From an uncultured Hungatella sp. (lineage in GTDB: Bacteria; Bacillota; Clostridia; Lachnospirales; Lachnospiraceae), in NCBI GenBank assembly GCA_910585435.1, contig CAJUEJ010000001.1, positions 283,575-347,574 of the forward strand: DNA of 64,000 nucleotides, written 5' to 3'. Below are positions 39,177 through 47,144 of this stretch, in pieces. Below the pieces are notes generated by a model. That model was not told the origin of the DNA and did not search any database. It saw only the letters and a list, made by a program, of their open reading frames with translations. Positions within the stretch are counted from its first letter, which is position 1. Every line of letters starts with the position of its first letter. The position numbers and the translations under genes are program-made.

Positions 39177-39833
39177 ATGTATGAATTGGTAGAAATGAAA
39201 GATAATGACATTTTCACGACAAGTAAAATTATTGCGGACGGTACAAACAACAAGCATAATTCCATAACCGCTATAATCCAAAAGTATGAGGAAGATTTTA
39301 GAGAATTTGGCAGTGTTAGGTTTGTCGATTTGAAATCGAAAAACCCCCAAGGCGGTAGACCTGAAAAGGTTTATTATCTGAATGAGGAGCAGGCAACACT
39401 TTTGATGACCTACCTTAGAAACAATGAGGTTGTACGTAAGTTCAAAAAGAATTTGGTTCAGCAGTTCTATAAAATGCGCCGATTTTTGATTGAAAAACAG
39501 TCCAAACTATGGAATGATACAAGGATTGCGAGCAAGGAAAACCGTCTGAAAGAAACAGACGTAATAAAACTTCTTGTAGAGTATGCCAAGGAGCAGGGCA
39601 GTACACATTCAGATCAGATATATAGAGTCTATACAAAACTGGCTAACAGCATTGTCGGCGGCAAGCGTGATGATATGACAGCTTCGGAACTGAATACCCT
39701 TACATTGGTGGAAAGCATTATAAAGCAGACCATAGAAATAGATATGTCAATGGGTATGCACTATAAGGACATATACAAAGACTGTAAGAAACGGATAGAA
39801 CAGTTTGGAGAAATTACATATTTGATAGCGTAA
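39177..39833 (+). CDS. Rha-family phage regulatory protein
   Basis: A 218-aa protein. MYELVEMKDNDIFTTSKIIA, then HNSITAIIQKYEEDFREFGS and GRPEKVYYLNEEQATLLMTY form the Rha N-terminal domain, and the C-terminal half is helical. Rha proteins antagonise integration-related control in lambdoid phages, and in Gram-positive phages they act as antirepressor-like regulators. ATG 39177 follows AAAGGAGCAG. A leaderless longer form from 39117 is possible. Confidence 0.82.
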   Translation: MYELVEMKDNDIFTTSKIIADGTNNKHNSITAIIQKYEEDFREFGSVRFVDLKSKNPQGGRPEKVYYLNEEQATLLMTYLRNNEVVRKFKKNLVQQFYKMRRFLIEKQSKLWNDTRIASKENRLKETDVIKLLVEYAKEQGSTHSDQIYRVYTKLANSIVGGKRDDMTASELNTLTLVESIIKQTIEIDMSMGMHYKDIYKDCKKRIEQFGEITYLIA

Positions 39834-39858
39834 GGGAGTGTTCCGGCACTCTCTTTTT
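39833..39858 (+). terminator. Rho-independent terminator
   Basis: AGGGAGTG / CACTCTCT, 8 bp with a 6-base loop and five T, immediately at the Rha stop codon. Confidence 0.85.
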
Positions 39859-39916
39859 CTTCCCCTTTTCGCCAATATCTGATATAGTGTAAGTATTGGG
39901 AAAGGTGGGGAAATGT

Positions 39917-40300
39917 ATGCAGATAAACAACGAATGCATCAGGGATATTTTATTTGTTATTGAGAAAAAAGCTAATTTTGAACATGGGTGTCATATGATG
40001 GGCGCATATCGGAAATACCCAGAACTGGAAAAGTATGGAGGAAACGGGGTGATTCCGTACCATGTGCGGTATCTGGAAATGAAGGGCATGGTATTCAGGC
40101 CCAACAAGGAATATACGGACAGCTACGACCTAACCCCTTCCGGTCATGAATTTCTTGCCAATGTCCGGGAAGAAAATAACTGGAAGAAAATCAAGAGTGT
40201 TTCTTCCAGTATCGGATTTGCGAGTCTTAAGGTTGTGTCTGCAATAGCGGAGGGTGTTGCTACCGCCGCTATAAACAAGCAGTTAGGATTTTCTGAATAA
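39917..40300 (+). CDS. DUF2513 protein
   Basis: A 127-aa protein with the DUF2513 layout: CIRDILFVIEKKANFEHG, IPYHVRYLEMKGMVFRPNKE, YDLTPSGHEFLANVREENNW. It is a winged-helix-like fold by pattern (YDLTPSGHEFL), so probably a DNA-binding regulator. ATG 39917 is in a GGTGGGG context. Its end overlaps the convergent minus-strand gene by 18 bases. Confidence 0.75.
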   Translation: MQINNECIRDILFVIEKKANFEHGCHMMGAYRKYPELEKYGGNGVIPYHVRYLEMKGMVFRPNKEYTDSYDLTPSGHEFLANVREENNWKKIKSVSSSIGFASLKVVSAIAEGVATAAINKQLGFSE

Positions 40301-40471
40301 GTCCTGCATATACTTTTTGGCGCACCAGGTAATGAGCCGGTTCATATCGCTCTGTGATGGCTGCTTAAAGTGGTTTTCCTCCATCCATGCAACATAGGCG
40401 GTCAGGCCGAGTTTGGTTGAAATCAGCATGATTAAAAGGACTGCAATAATGAGTATGTAAAGTAATGTCAT
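40283..40471 (-). CDS. 62-aa single-pass membrane protein (minus strand)
   Basis: Strong N-terminal transmembrane segment (LLYILIIAVLLIMLISTKLG), then a polar C-terminus ending YMQDLFRKS. It has a TTGGTACAA promoter in the same orientation at 40495-40527, which supports a real gene. It is convergent with DUF2513. It could be a lysogenic-conversion or exclusion protein, but this is speculation. Confidence 0.65.
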   Translation of the reverse strand: MTLLYILIIAVLLIMLISTKLGLTAYVAWMEENHFKQPSQSDMNRLITWCAKKYMQDLFRKS

Positions 40472-40494
40472 GGTATCCCCTTCGTTTTTGTTTT

Positions 40495-40527
40495 ATTGTA
40501 CCATAGAGCCGGAGGGGATTGTACCAA
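40495..40527 (-). promoter_or_regulatory. TTGGTACAA-type promoter 10 (minus strand)
   Basis: On the minus strand TTGGTACAA (complement of 40519-40527), 18 bp, TACAAT (complement of 40495-40500). It drives the membrane protein gene. It shows that the box works in either orientation and independently of operon direction. Confidence 0.75.
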
Positions 40528-40554
40528 TTTAACAGGAGGGGATAGGGGAAGATT

Positions 40555-41730
40555 ATGTCATTCATAAGCAAAATAATGGACGCTTTAAAGATGGAAAGCA
40601 CAAGGGAAATGGAAAAGATTGCTGATAATTCTGCAAGGCATAATGAAATGCCCGCATCAGAACCGAAAAGGGGTATTGAGAGGGTGGAAAAATTAGCTGA
40701 TATAGCATACAATGATAGGTTCTATGAGGATTACAGACCAGTTATGCAAAAGACAATGGCGTTTACTGGGAACAATTTTTCAGAACCAGCTATACAAGCG
40801 TGCGCCGCTTTGATTATAAGTGGAAGCGTGAAGCGTGGCGAAAAAATAAAACCGAATGATTACTATTCTTATTTTGAAAGGCTTTATGGAGTAGTCAATA
40901 TACGAAAATTACATATATGGCTTTATGAGAATGGATATTTGAGAAATGCAACTGCAAAAGAAGCGTTAAATTTGTATAAGGTTGATGAGCTTAAAACAAT
41001 ATTAGACAGCATGGGGTTAAAAAAGAACGGAAATAAACAGTCGCTAATTGATAGAATAGCAGAAAACCTTGACGATTCTATGAAAGCAAAGTTATCAAAT
41101 GAATGTGACAGATATTTTCGGTCAGAAAAAGGAGAAAGATTTCTGGTTGAAAATCAAGATTTTATCATGTTTCACAAAAATCAATATGGACTAAATTTCC
41201 AAGAATTTTGCAAACACCGTATATTGCAAGGAAGAAAACGGAAATTTTACGATACCGTATTTCATGCGCTTAGTCAACGTGCGTCTGAATGGCAGGCAAA
41301 AAGATTTATTTCACAATTAGAATGGGTTTACCATAATTTAAGTAATGCTCTTTATGACGAAGAAAAATATGAGTTATCGCTTCAAAATGCCTTGTATGCG
41401 TTGTATTTCTCTACAAACTTAGCTTCAAAATATTATTTATTCAGCCTTGAGAATGTGAGGTTTGACGGAATAGAAACCGCAAAGAGCAGAATAGATTCTG
41501 AATCAACGTTCAATCCGCATATTGTAGCCAGAATACTTGAACTTCAACCGTATTTTAGAGAACAAATGTTAGACGTGGTTTACACGCCGGAGATACTTCC
41601 ATATTGTCTGTTTGGAAAATATGATATGCTGGATGTAGTGTTGGATTTGCATGATGGGACTTTTGATGTGGACAAGTACACAAATTATATCCGTATAAGC
41701 TATGGAAACTATGCCAAGAAATTTTTATGA
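40555..41730 (+). CDS. SAP-domain protein, 391 aa
   Basis: Residues 143-175 (KVDELKTILDSMGLKKNGNK, QSLIDRI) form a SAP domain, a DNA-binding helix-extension-helix. The rest is helical with a Tyr-rich C-terminal repeat-like domain. Such proteins occur as accessory genes in phages and mobile elements, with possible defence or DNA-processing roles. It starts 28 bases from the minus-strand promoter. Confidence 0.7.
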   Translation: MSFISKIMDALKMESTREMEKIADNSARHNEMPASEPKRGIERVEKLADIAYNDRFYEDYRPVMQKTMAFTGNNFSEPAIQACAALIISGSVKRGEKIKPNDYYSYFERLYGVVNIRKLHIWLYENGYLRNATAKEALNLYKVDELKTILDSMGLKKNGNKQSLIDRIAENLDDSMKAKLSNECDRYFRSEKGERFLVENQDFIMFHKNQYGLNFQEFCKHRILQGRKRKFYDTVFHALSQRASEWQAKRFISQLEWVYHNLSNALYDEEKYELSLQNALYALYFSTNLASKYYLFSLENVRFDGIETAKSRIDSESTFNPHIVARILELQPYFREQMLDVVYTPEILPYCLFGKYDMLDVVLDLHDGTFDVDKYTNYIRISYGNYAKKFL

Positions 41731-41737
41731 AAAACAC

Positions 41738-41783
41738 TTGACAGTTTGTAGCCACAATGATAATATGAGTATGTAGCCACAAA
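41738..41783 (+). promoter_or_regulatory. Promoter with two operator repeats for the RHH gene
   Basis: TTGACA (41738-41743), 17 bp, TAATAT (41761-41766). TGTAGCCACAA occurs at 41747-41757 within the spacer and again at 41772-41782 downstream of the -10. The two direct repeats are well placed for autorepression by the RHH protein that follows. Confidence 0.75.
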
Positions 41784-41801
41784 CTGAAAGGAGATGATAA
41801 G

Positions 41802-41981
41802 GTGTCACCCAAAATGGGGCAAAAGCTGACGGACAATCCCAAAGATACCACTGTAAGGGCAAGAATGGACGCTGAAACAGTGAAAAAATTGGATTGTTTG
41901 GTATCTGAACAAAATTCCGATAGGTCAAAGATTATCAGACAGGGGATTGAAATTCAGTATGAACAAAGGAACAAAAAATAG
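41802..41981 (+). CDS. Ribbon-helix-helix (CopG-like) regulator, 59 aa
   Basis: TVRARMDAETVKKLDCLVSE, QNSDRSKIIRQGIEIQYEQR is a textbook RHH: a short strand then two helices with SDRSKIIRQGI. GTG 41802 follows AAAGGAGATGATAAG. It probably binds the two TGTAGCCACAA repeats at its own promoter. Confidence 0.8.
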   Translation: MSPKMGQKLTDNPKDTTVRARMDAETVKKLDCLVSEQNSDRSKIIRQGIEIQYEQRNKK

Positions 41982-42099
41982 AGGTTGCCCGCCCTCGACA
42001 AGCCGCAACCCCTATAACACCAACTCCCAAAGGGAAAATTGATATTACCTATCATATCATTTTTCTTTGGGAAATTCAAGTATAAGGAGAATGATATTT

Positions 42100-42357
42100 A
42101 TGGAAAACGATGTTTTACAGACAGTTTATGATTTGTGGGTAAGCAGTGAGGAATACAAGAACAGCGCACTGGAAAGCGAGCAGCGTGAGATTTGCGAAAG
42201 TAAGGTGTCAGAAGTTGTTGGGGAAAGCGTATATAACAAAATCAGTGATGAAATTATTGGTCTGGCTTGTGATGCGGAGATCGCCGGATTCGACAGCGGT
42301 TTTCGATATGGCATTATGTTCATGACTGGTATGCTGAAAGGCGGTGCAAGGGCATGA
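42100..42357 (+). CDS. 85-aa helical phage protein
   Basis: Acidic helical protein (VLQTVYDLWVSSEEYKNSAL) with GFDSGFRYGIMFMTGMLKGG at the end. It is a common small family in Clostridia phages. ATG 42100 is about 10 bases after AAGGAGA, and it is coupled to the next gene. Between the RHH gene and this one, CCCAAAG / CTTTGGG around 42026-42071 can form a terminator-like hairpin. Confidence 0.6.
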   Translation: MENDVLQTVYDLWVSSEEYKNSALESEQREICESKVSEVVGESVYNKISDEIIGLACDAEIAGFDSGFRYGIMFMTGMLKGGARA

Positions 42358-42551
42358 AAGACGAACGCAAATTCAAAGAGGTTATCCACACCATCAAGGG
42401 CGCAGAAAAGGACAAGGATAAGTTTCTGAAAGCGTCACGCTTGGAGCGCAGAGAAGGCAAGCCGAGGTTTGACAGTGATGATTTAATCGCACTGATGGCA
42501 TTTGCCACAATTTGGCTGATGATGATTTTGTTCTTTATCGGTATGAGGTAA
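42354..42551 (+). CDS. 65-aa membrane protein
   Basis: Basic N-terminus (ERKFKEVIHTIKGAEKDKDK) and a C-terminal transmembrane segment (LIALMAFATIWLMMILFFIG). A tail-anchored inner membrane protein by pattern. Overlaps the previous stop. Role unknown. Confidence 0.55.
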   Translation: MKDERKFKEVIHTIKGAEKDKDKFLKASRLERREGKPRFDSDDLIALMAFATIWLMMILFFIGMR

Positions 42552-42552
42552 C

Positions 42553-42586
42553 TTGGTACAAATTATCTTCGATTCTATGATACGAT
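42553..42586 (+). promoter_or_regulatory. TTGGTACAA-type promoter 11 with 5' hairpin leader
   Basis: TTGGTACAA (42553-42561), 19 bp, TACGAT (42581-42586). The predicted start near 42593 is the first base of stem AGCGGAGA (42593-42600) / TCTCCGCT (42640-42647). The transcript leads into the BRO gene. Confidence 0.75.
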
Positions 42587-42688
42587 TATTTCAGCGGAGA
42601 TAGTGCTGTACACACGACAAGCGGTAAGCCTTAACCGTTTCTCCGCTATTCTGATAAAAGGCGATTTTACAGAAAGGCGGTAAAGCGT

Positions 42689-43435
42689 ATGAATGAGATT
42701 ATGACATTCTCCAACAGTGAGTTTGGAGAGATTAGAACTGTGACTATTGACGGCGAGCCTTGGTTTGTGGCAAAAGACATTTCCGAGAAACTTGGATATG
42801 CGAGAACACCAAACATGATAAAACTTGTTGATGACGAGGATAAGAGAAATATCAGCAGCTCCGATTTGGAACAGCAGGTCTATAAGCAGAATTATACAAT
42901 CGGAATCATCAATGAAAGCGGCTTGTATGCGGCTATCTTTGGAAGTAAGCAGGAGAACGCAAAGAAGTTTAAGAAGTGGGTAACGTCCGAGGTTCTCCCC
43001 TCTATCCGCAAAACGGGCGCATACGGACAAGCAAGACTTCCCATGACAATCCCCGAACAGATTCAGATTATCGCACAGGGTTACGGCGAACTTCGTGAGG
43101 AAGTGCAGACCATCAAGAAAGACTTGGAGGACTTCAAGAACGATATGCCGATTCTTGGTGTGGAGGAATCCAAAATCACGAACGCTGTCAAGAGAAAGGG
43201 CGTTGAGTGCTTGGGTGGCAAGGAGAGCAGCGCATACAACGACAGAAGCGTTAGAGGGCGGCTCTATTCCGATTTACACAATCAGTTGCGGCGGCAATTT
43301 GGCGTAAGCACATACAAGGCAATCAAGCGGAATCAAGCCGACACAGCGGTATCTATTATCCAGTGTTATGTACCGCCGCTTGTGTTATCTGAAACAATCG
43401 AAACCATGAATGCACAGCAAACTTTAGATATATAA
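42689..43435 (+). CDS. BRO-family antirepressor with ORF6C-like C-terminus
   Basis: A 248-aa protein. The BRO-N domain spans residues 1-110 (GEPWFVAKDISEKLGYARTP, YTIGIINESGLYAAIFGSKQ, KKFKKWVTSEVLPSIRKTGA). A linker coil and a C-terminal domain (LYSDLHNQLRRQFGVSTYKA) resembling ORF6C follow. Such proteins are antirepressors. AAAGGCGG precedes ATG 42689. Confidence 0.85.
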   Translation: MNEIMTFSNSEFGEIRTVTIDGEPWFVAKDISEKLGYARTPNMIKLVDDEDKRNISSSDLEQQVYKQNYTIGIINESGLYAAIFGSKQENAKKFKKWVTSEVLPSIRKTGAYGQARLPMTIPEQIQIIAQGYGELREEVQTIKKDLEDFKNDMPILGVEESKITNAVKRKGVECLGGKESSAYNDRSVRGRLYSDLHNQLRRQFGVSTYKAIKRNQADTAVSIIQCYVPPLVLSETIETMNAQQTLDI

Positions 43436-43437
43436 CG

Positions 43438-43467
43438 AAAGAGGGCGGCGCAACAACCGCTCTTTTT
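43438..43467 (+). terminator. Rho-independent terminator
   Basis: AAAGAGGGCGG / CCGCTCTTTTT after the BRO stop, separating it from the sRNA promoter. Confidence 0.8.
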
Positions 43468-43476
43468 CATTTTAAC

Positions 43477-43510
43477 TTGGTACAACTCCACTCTCAAATA
43501 ATGGTACAAT
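43477..43510 (+). promoter_or_regulatory. TTGGTACAA-type promoter 12 (drives a short RNA)
   Basis: TTGGTACAA (43477-43485), 19 bp, TACAAT (43505-43510). About 100 bases downstream lies a strong terminator, and no gene with a ribosome site is found between them. Confidence 0.8.
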
Positions 43511-43516
43511 AATCAT

Positions 43517-43610
43517 AACTAAATCAAAGCACCCTATGAATTGGCATAGGGGAAGGACTAAATGGTGTCATGGATGTGCGTAATGCGTGTCTGTGGCACC
43601 TTTTTTATTT
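43517..43610 (+). ncRNA. Terminator-ended small RNA candidate, about 95 nt
   Basis: Transcript predicted from promoter 12. The first hairpin is CCCTATG (43532-43538) / CATAGGG (43545-43551). The second, at the end, is GGTGTCATGGA (43564-43574) / TCTGTGGCACC (43590-43600), 11 bp counting G-U, followed by TTTTTTATTT. A 15-codon ORF inside lacks a ribosome site. It lies just upstream of the tape-measure gene. Confidence 0.7.
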
Positions 43611-43625
43611 TAAGGTGGTGAGAAC

Positions 43626-46600
43626 GTGGCAGAGTATGATGGAAGCATAAGGATAGGAACCGGAATAGATGAAAAAGGTTTTAAAGCTGGGAGCAAGGAG
43701 TTAGAATCTGCCGCTCGTAACTTGGCTAAATCTGTCTCTGATAGTCTTGGAGAGGGTGCAAAAATTGCCTTGCAGAAACAGACGGATGCTTTTATTAAAC
43801 TGAATCAGCAGTATGCGGCGCAGGAGCAGAAGATAAAAGACCTTGGGACCAGGCTCCATGAACTACAAAGGACGCAGGTTGAGACTCCTATATTTAAAGA
43901 GACATCTAAGGATTTATCGGCGACCGAAAAGAGGCTGGATAATTTATATGGCACTTTGCGAAAGTTGGAACACGAAGGAAGAACGGATACCAGGCCATAT
44001 AAAGATGCCATTGTTCAAATTGATATCCATAAGCAAAAAGTACAAGAATTACAGAATCAGTTAAAAGAACTCAAACAGTCTGGAGAAGCGTATCAGCCAG
44101 CGGACACAAGCAAAGTTCGGAAGGAAATTGCCGCCGCAGAGCAGAAGCAGATGCAGATGTATACTGCGTTGCAAACTTCTGCTGAATCTCTTACACAAAA
44201 AATAGGGGAGAGAGTTGAAAAAGAAGAAGCTGTAAGAAAAAAAATAGCAGAAGAAGCAGCAGAAGAAGAGCGTCTTGAACAGATAAGAGAAAACGCCACT
44301 GTATCAGACCAGAAAACAGTTGATTTGGTGGAAAGACAAAAACAGCTACAGGAAGAGATATCTGACTTAAAAAAGGCAGGTGTAACAGAAGGCTATCAAG
44401 ACTATGAAGACAGGATAGCAGAACTTGAAAAAATCAAACAGGAACTAAATGGAGAAGCAGCAGAAGAGCAGCGTCTTGAACAGATAAGAGTAAATTCCGC
44501 TGTATCAAACCAGCAAATCATTGATCTGCTGGAACAACGAAAACAGCTTACAGCTGAAATAAAAGATCTGGAAGCCGCCGGAGTAGGCCTTGGATATAAA
44601 CAGTATGAGGACGCTAACAAAGAGCTTGAGGAGATAAACGGTAAAATAAAGGATTACCAGAAAAGCCTTGAAAGTGTACCGGAAAAATTTGAAAAGATGC
44701 GCAAGTCTGCCCAAAAATCTTTTTCCGCAGTTTCAAATGGAACAAAGAAGAGCAGCAGCCTATTATCTACATTTTCCAGCAGATTTAAAGGCCTTGCACT
44801 TTCCTTGTTGATTTTTAACCAAATCAGCAAAGCATTCAACGCTATGGTGGCCGGCATGAAGAAAGGCTTTGAAAACTTGTCCGGATATTCAAATTCCTAT
44901 GCCAGCAGCATCCAGAGCATGAAAAATGCCATGAGCACCTTGGGCAATCAGTTTGCGGCAGCTTTCGCCCCTATTGTCCAGGCGGTTATACCCTGGCTTA
45001 ACAGCCTGATAGGGGTTCTCACAACAGCGATGACGTATGTTTCGCAGTTTATGGCTGTATTAGGGGGAAAGAGCACTTTTACAAAGGCCAAGAAGGTGCA
45101 GGACTCTTACAATAAATCCTTAGGGGGGACTGCGGCTGCCGCAGACAAGGCGAGGGGAGCCTTAGCCAAATTTGATGATCTGGATGTATTGGAAAAGAAA
45201 GATGAAACCTCTGGAGGAGGTGGTGGCGGCGGAGTTGAAGATACCGGGGCGGACATGTTTGAAGAGGTTCCGGTTGACACTGAAGTATTGAGTTTCTGGC
45301 AGCGGGTGCAGGAGGCAATAAAACCGGTCATTGATTACGCCCAGCAGCTTAAGGATATTTTTTCTCGAGGATTTTTTGATGGCCTGGGGGATTGGGAATA
45401 CCGATGGGAATCCATCAAGTCAAGTATTTCATCTATAAAAGAAAGCTTAATGAATATTTTCACGGACCCAGCAGTATTGGCATCGGCGGATAGTTGGGCA
45501 CAGTCTGTGGCATATATGCTGGGCAGCGTTACTGGCTCTGTGGCAAGTATTGGTCTGACTATAGCAACGAATCTTATAGGCGGGATTGAAACATATTTAG
45601 AGCAGAATAAAGAGCGGATAAAAGGCCATCTTGTAGAGATGTTCGACATCGGAGCTGACATCAACGAGACACTTTCCGGTCTGTTTACATCCATATCTTA
45701 TGTATTTGAGGCTTTTTCAGGAGAGACCGCACAACAGCTGACCGCTAACCTGATAGGTATGTTTGTAAATGCTTTTATGGGAGTCCAGGAAATAGTGCTG
45801 AAGCTTTCCAGGGATATCCTTAACACTATCATTAGTCCGTTTGTGGATAACAAAGAAGAATTCCGGACGGCCCTGGAAGGATTTCTCGGAATCTTAGAGG
45901 AAGTCACCGGAACAATTAAAGAGACAATCGATCACACATTCGACAAGCTGAACGAGGTTTATGATGAGCATTTCAAGCCGTTCTTTGACGCTGTTGCAGA
46001 GGGATTGTCTGAAATCACAGAATCATTTTTGAAATTTTGGAATGAAAATGTTCAACCAATCCTTGATAAGCTTGCAAAGAAATTTGATGAAGTTATGTCC
46101 CAGCACATCCAGCCTATGATTGACAAGGCAATAGAGCTGCTTGGAGGGTTTATGGACCTGTTAACGGTTTTGTGGGAAACCGTGATGGTCCCTCTGGTGC
46201 AATGGATTATCGATAACATCCTTCCTGTTATTCTTCCAATTTTCCAGGGCCTGTATGAGGGGATTCTGGAGATTGTTGGATATATATCAGATATAATAAG
46301 CGGACTAATCCAGACATTCCAGGGTATTATTGACTTCCTTATTGGTGTATTTACCGGAGACTGGGATAGGGCATGGAATGGAGTATCCAATATTATTACC
46401 GGATGGATGAACACTATCAAGGCCTTCATAGATACTGTTATGGCGACAATTAAAACTATATTTGTGACTGTTCTTAATATTATCAGTGCCACATGGACGT
46501 CAATATTCACTGCAATCGGAGCGTTTGTGAATACAATTACAACTGCAATCGTAAACACAATCACAGGCTTTATGTCTAGTGCTAAAGAGGGGATATCAAA

Positions 46601-47144
46601 AGTCCTGGGAGATATAAAAAACACATGGGATACTATCTGGACAGGAATGAAAGATAATGTCTCAAACATTTTCTCTGAAATGTGGAGTGCGATTAAATCT
46701 GCAATCAATAATATTCTTGGAGGTGTGGAAAAGATGGCAAACGGAGTAGTGAGTGCCATAAACAAAATAATAGAGGCAATAAATGGTCTGGAAATAGAAA
46801 ATCCGTTTACTGGAGAAGAAATCTGGTCTCCTAATATAAAACCTATTCCGCCGGTTTCCATCCCCCGCCTCGCTACCGGCGCAGTCATTCGTGGCGGCAA
46901 CCCGTTCATGGCAATCCTCGGAGATCAGCCGGCCGGAAGAACAAATATCGAAGCTCCGCTTGATACCATCAAACAGGCAGTAAGAGAAGAATTGTCCAGC
47001 ATAAATATTAACAGCAGCGAGAGAGTGCCTGTAACCATCAACCTAAATTACGACGGTGAAACCTTTGCAAGGCTTTCCATATCCGATATTTTGTCAGAGC
47101 TTGACAGGAAAGGATATGACATTTCTGTATTGGGGGCAACATAA
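43626..47144 (+). CDS. Tail tape measure protein
   Basis: At 1172 aa this is the largest protein in the window, with a long helical N-terminal half (repeated EEERLEQIRENA-like segments near residues 215-320), hydrophobic segments around 385-480, a Gly-rich loop (DETSGGGGGGGVEDTG) and a mixed C-terminus. These are standard tape-measure features, setting tail length and later serving in DNA delivery. GTG 43626 start. Two similar 75-residue blocks in the N-terminal half suggest internal duplication. Confidence 0.9.
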   Translation: MAEYDGSIRIGTGIDEKGFKAGSKELESAARNLAKSVSDSLGEGAKIALQKQTDAFIKLNQQYAAQEQKIKDLGTRLHELQRTQVETPIFKETSKDLSATEKRLDNLYGTLRKLEHEGRTDTRPYKDAIVQIDIHKQKVQELQNQLKELKQSGEAYQPADTSKVRKEIAAAEQKQMQMYTALQTSAESLTQKIGERVEKEEAVRKKIAEEAAEEERLEQIRENATVSDQKTVDLVERQKQLQEEISDLKKAGVTEGYQDYEDRIAELEKIKQELNGEAAEEQRLEQIRVNSAVSNQQIIDLLEQRKQLTAEIKDLEAAGVGLGYKQYEDANKELEEINGKIKDYQKSLESVPEKFEKMRKSAQKSFSAVSNGTKKSSSLLSTFSSRFKGLALSLLIFNQISKAFNAMVAGMKKGFENLSGYSNSYASSIQSMKNAMSTLGNQFAAAFAPIVQAVIPWLNSLIGVLTTAMTYVSQFMAVLGGKSTFTKAKKVQDSYNKSLGGTAAAADKARGALAKFDDLDVLEKKDETSGGGGGGGVEDTGADMFEEVPVDTEVLSFWQRVQEAIKPVIDYAQQLKDIFSRGFFDGLGDWEYRWESIKSSISSIKESLMNIFTDPAVLASADSWAQSVAYMLGSVTGSVASIGLTIATNLIGGIETYLEQNKERIKGHLVEMFDIGADINETLSGLFTSISYVFEAFSGETAQQLTANLIGMFVNAFMGVQEIVLKLSRDILNTIISPFVDNKEEFRTALEGFLGILEEVTGTIKETIDHTFDKLNEVYDEHFKPFFDAVAEGLSEITESFLKFWNENVQPILDKLAKKFDEVMSQHIQPMIDKAIELLGGFMDLLTVLWETVMVPLVQWIIDNILPVILPIFQGLYEGILEIVGYISDIISGLIQTFQGIIDFLIGVFTGDWDRAWNGVSNIITGWMNTIKAFIDTVMATIKTIFVTVLNIISATWTSIFTAIGAFVNTITTAIVNTITGFMSSAKEGISKVLGDIKNTWDTIWTGMKDNVSNIFSEMWSAIKSAINNILGGVEKMANGVVSAINKIIEAINGLEIENPFTGEEIWSPNIKPIPPVSIPRLATGAVIRGGNPFMAILGDQPAGRTNIEAPLDTIKQAVREELSSININSSERVPVTINLNYDGETFARLSISDILSELDRKGYDISVLGAT

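Larger units (their letters stand above)
38967..39903 (+). repeat. 46-bp direct repeats flanking the Rha module
   Basis: The 46 bases at 38967-39012 and 39858-39903 differ at only three positions. They contain CCAATATCTGATATAGTGT and an inverted pair CCAATA / TATTGG. The second copy is the promoter region of the DUF2513 gene (possible -10 TATAGT). Everything between (Rha gene, two promoters, terminator) could be one inserted module of about 845 bp. Confidence 0.85.

Noticed and set aside
7543..43510. TTGGTACAA copies considered as transposon ends or recombination sites
   Set aside because: Every copy is followed by a -10-like hexamer at 18-19 bp, and there is no paired inverted copy or transposase. 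A promoter role explains all of them.
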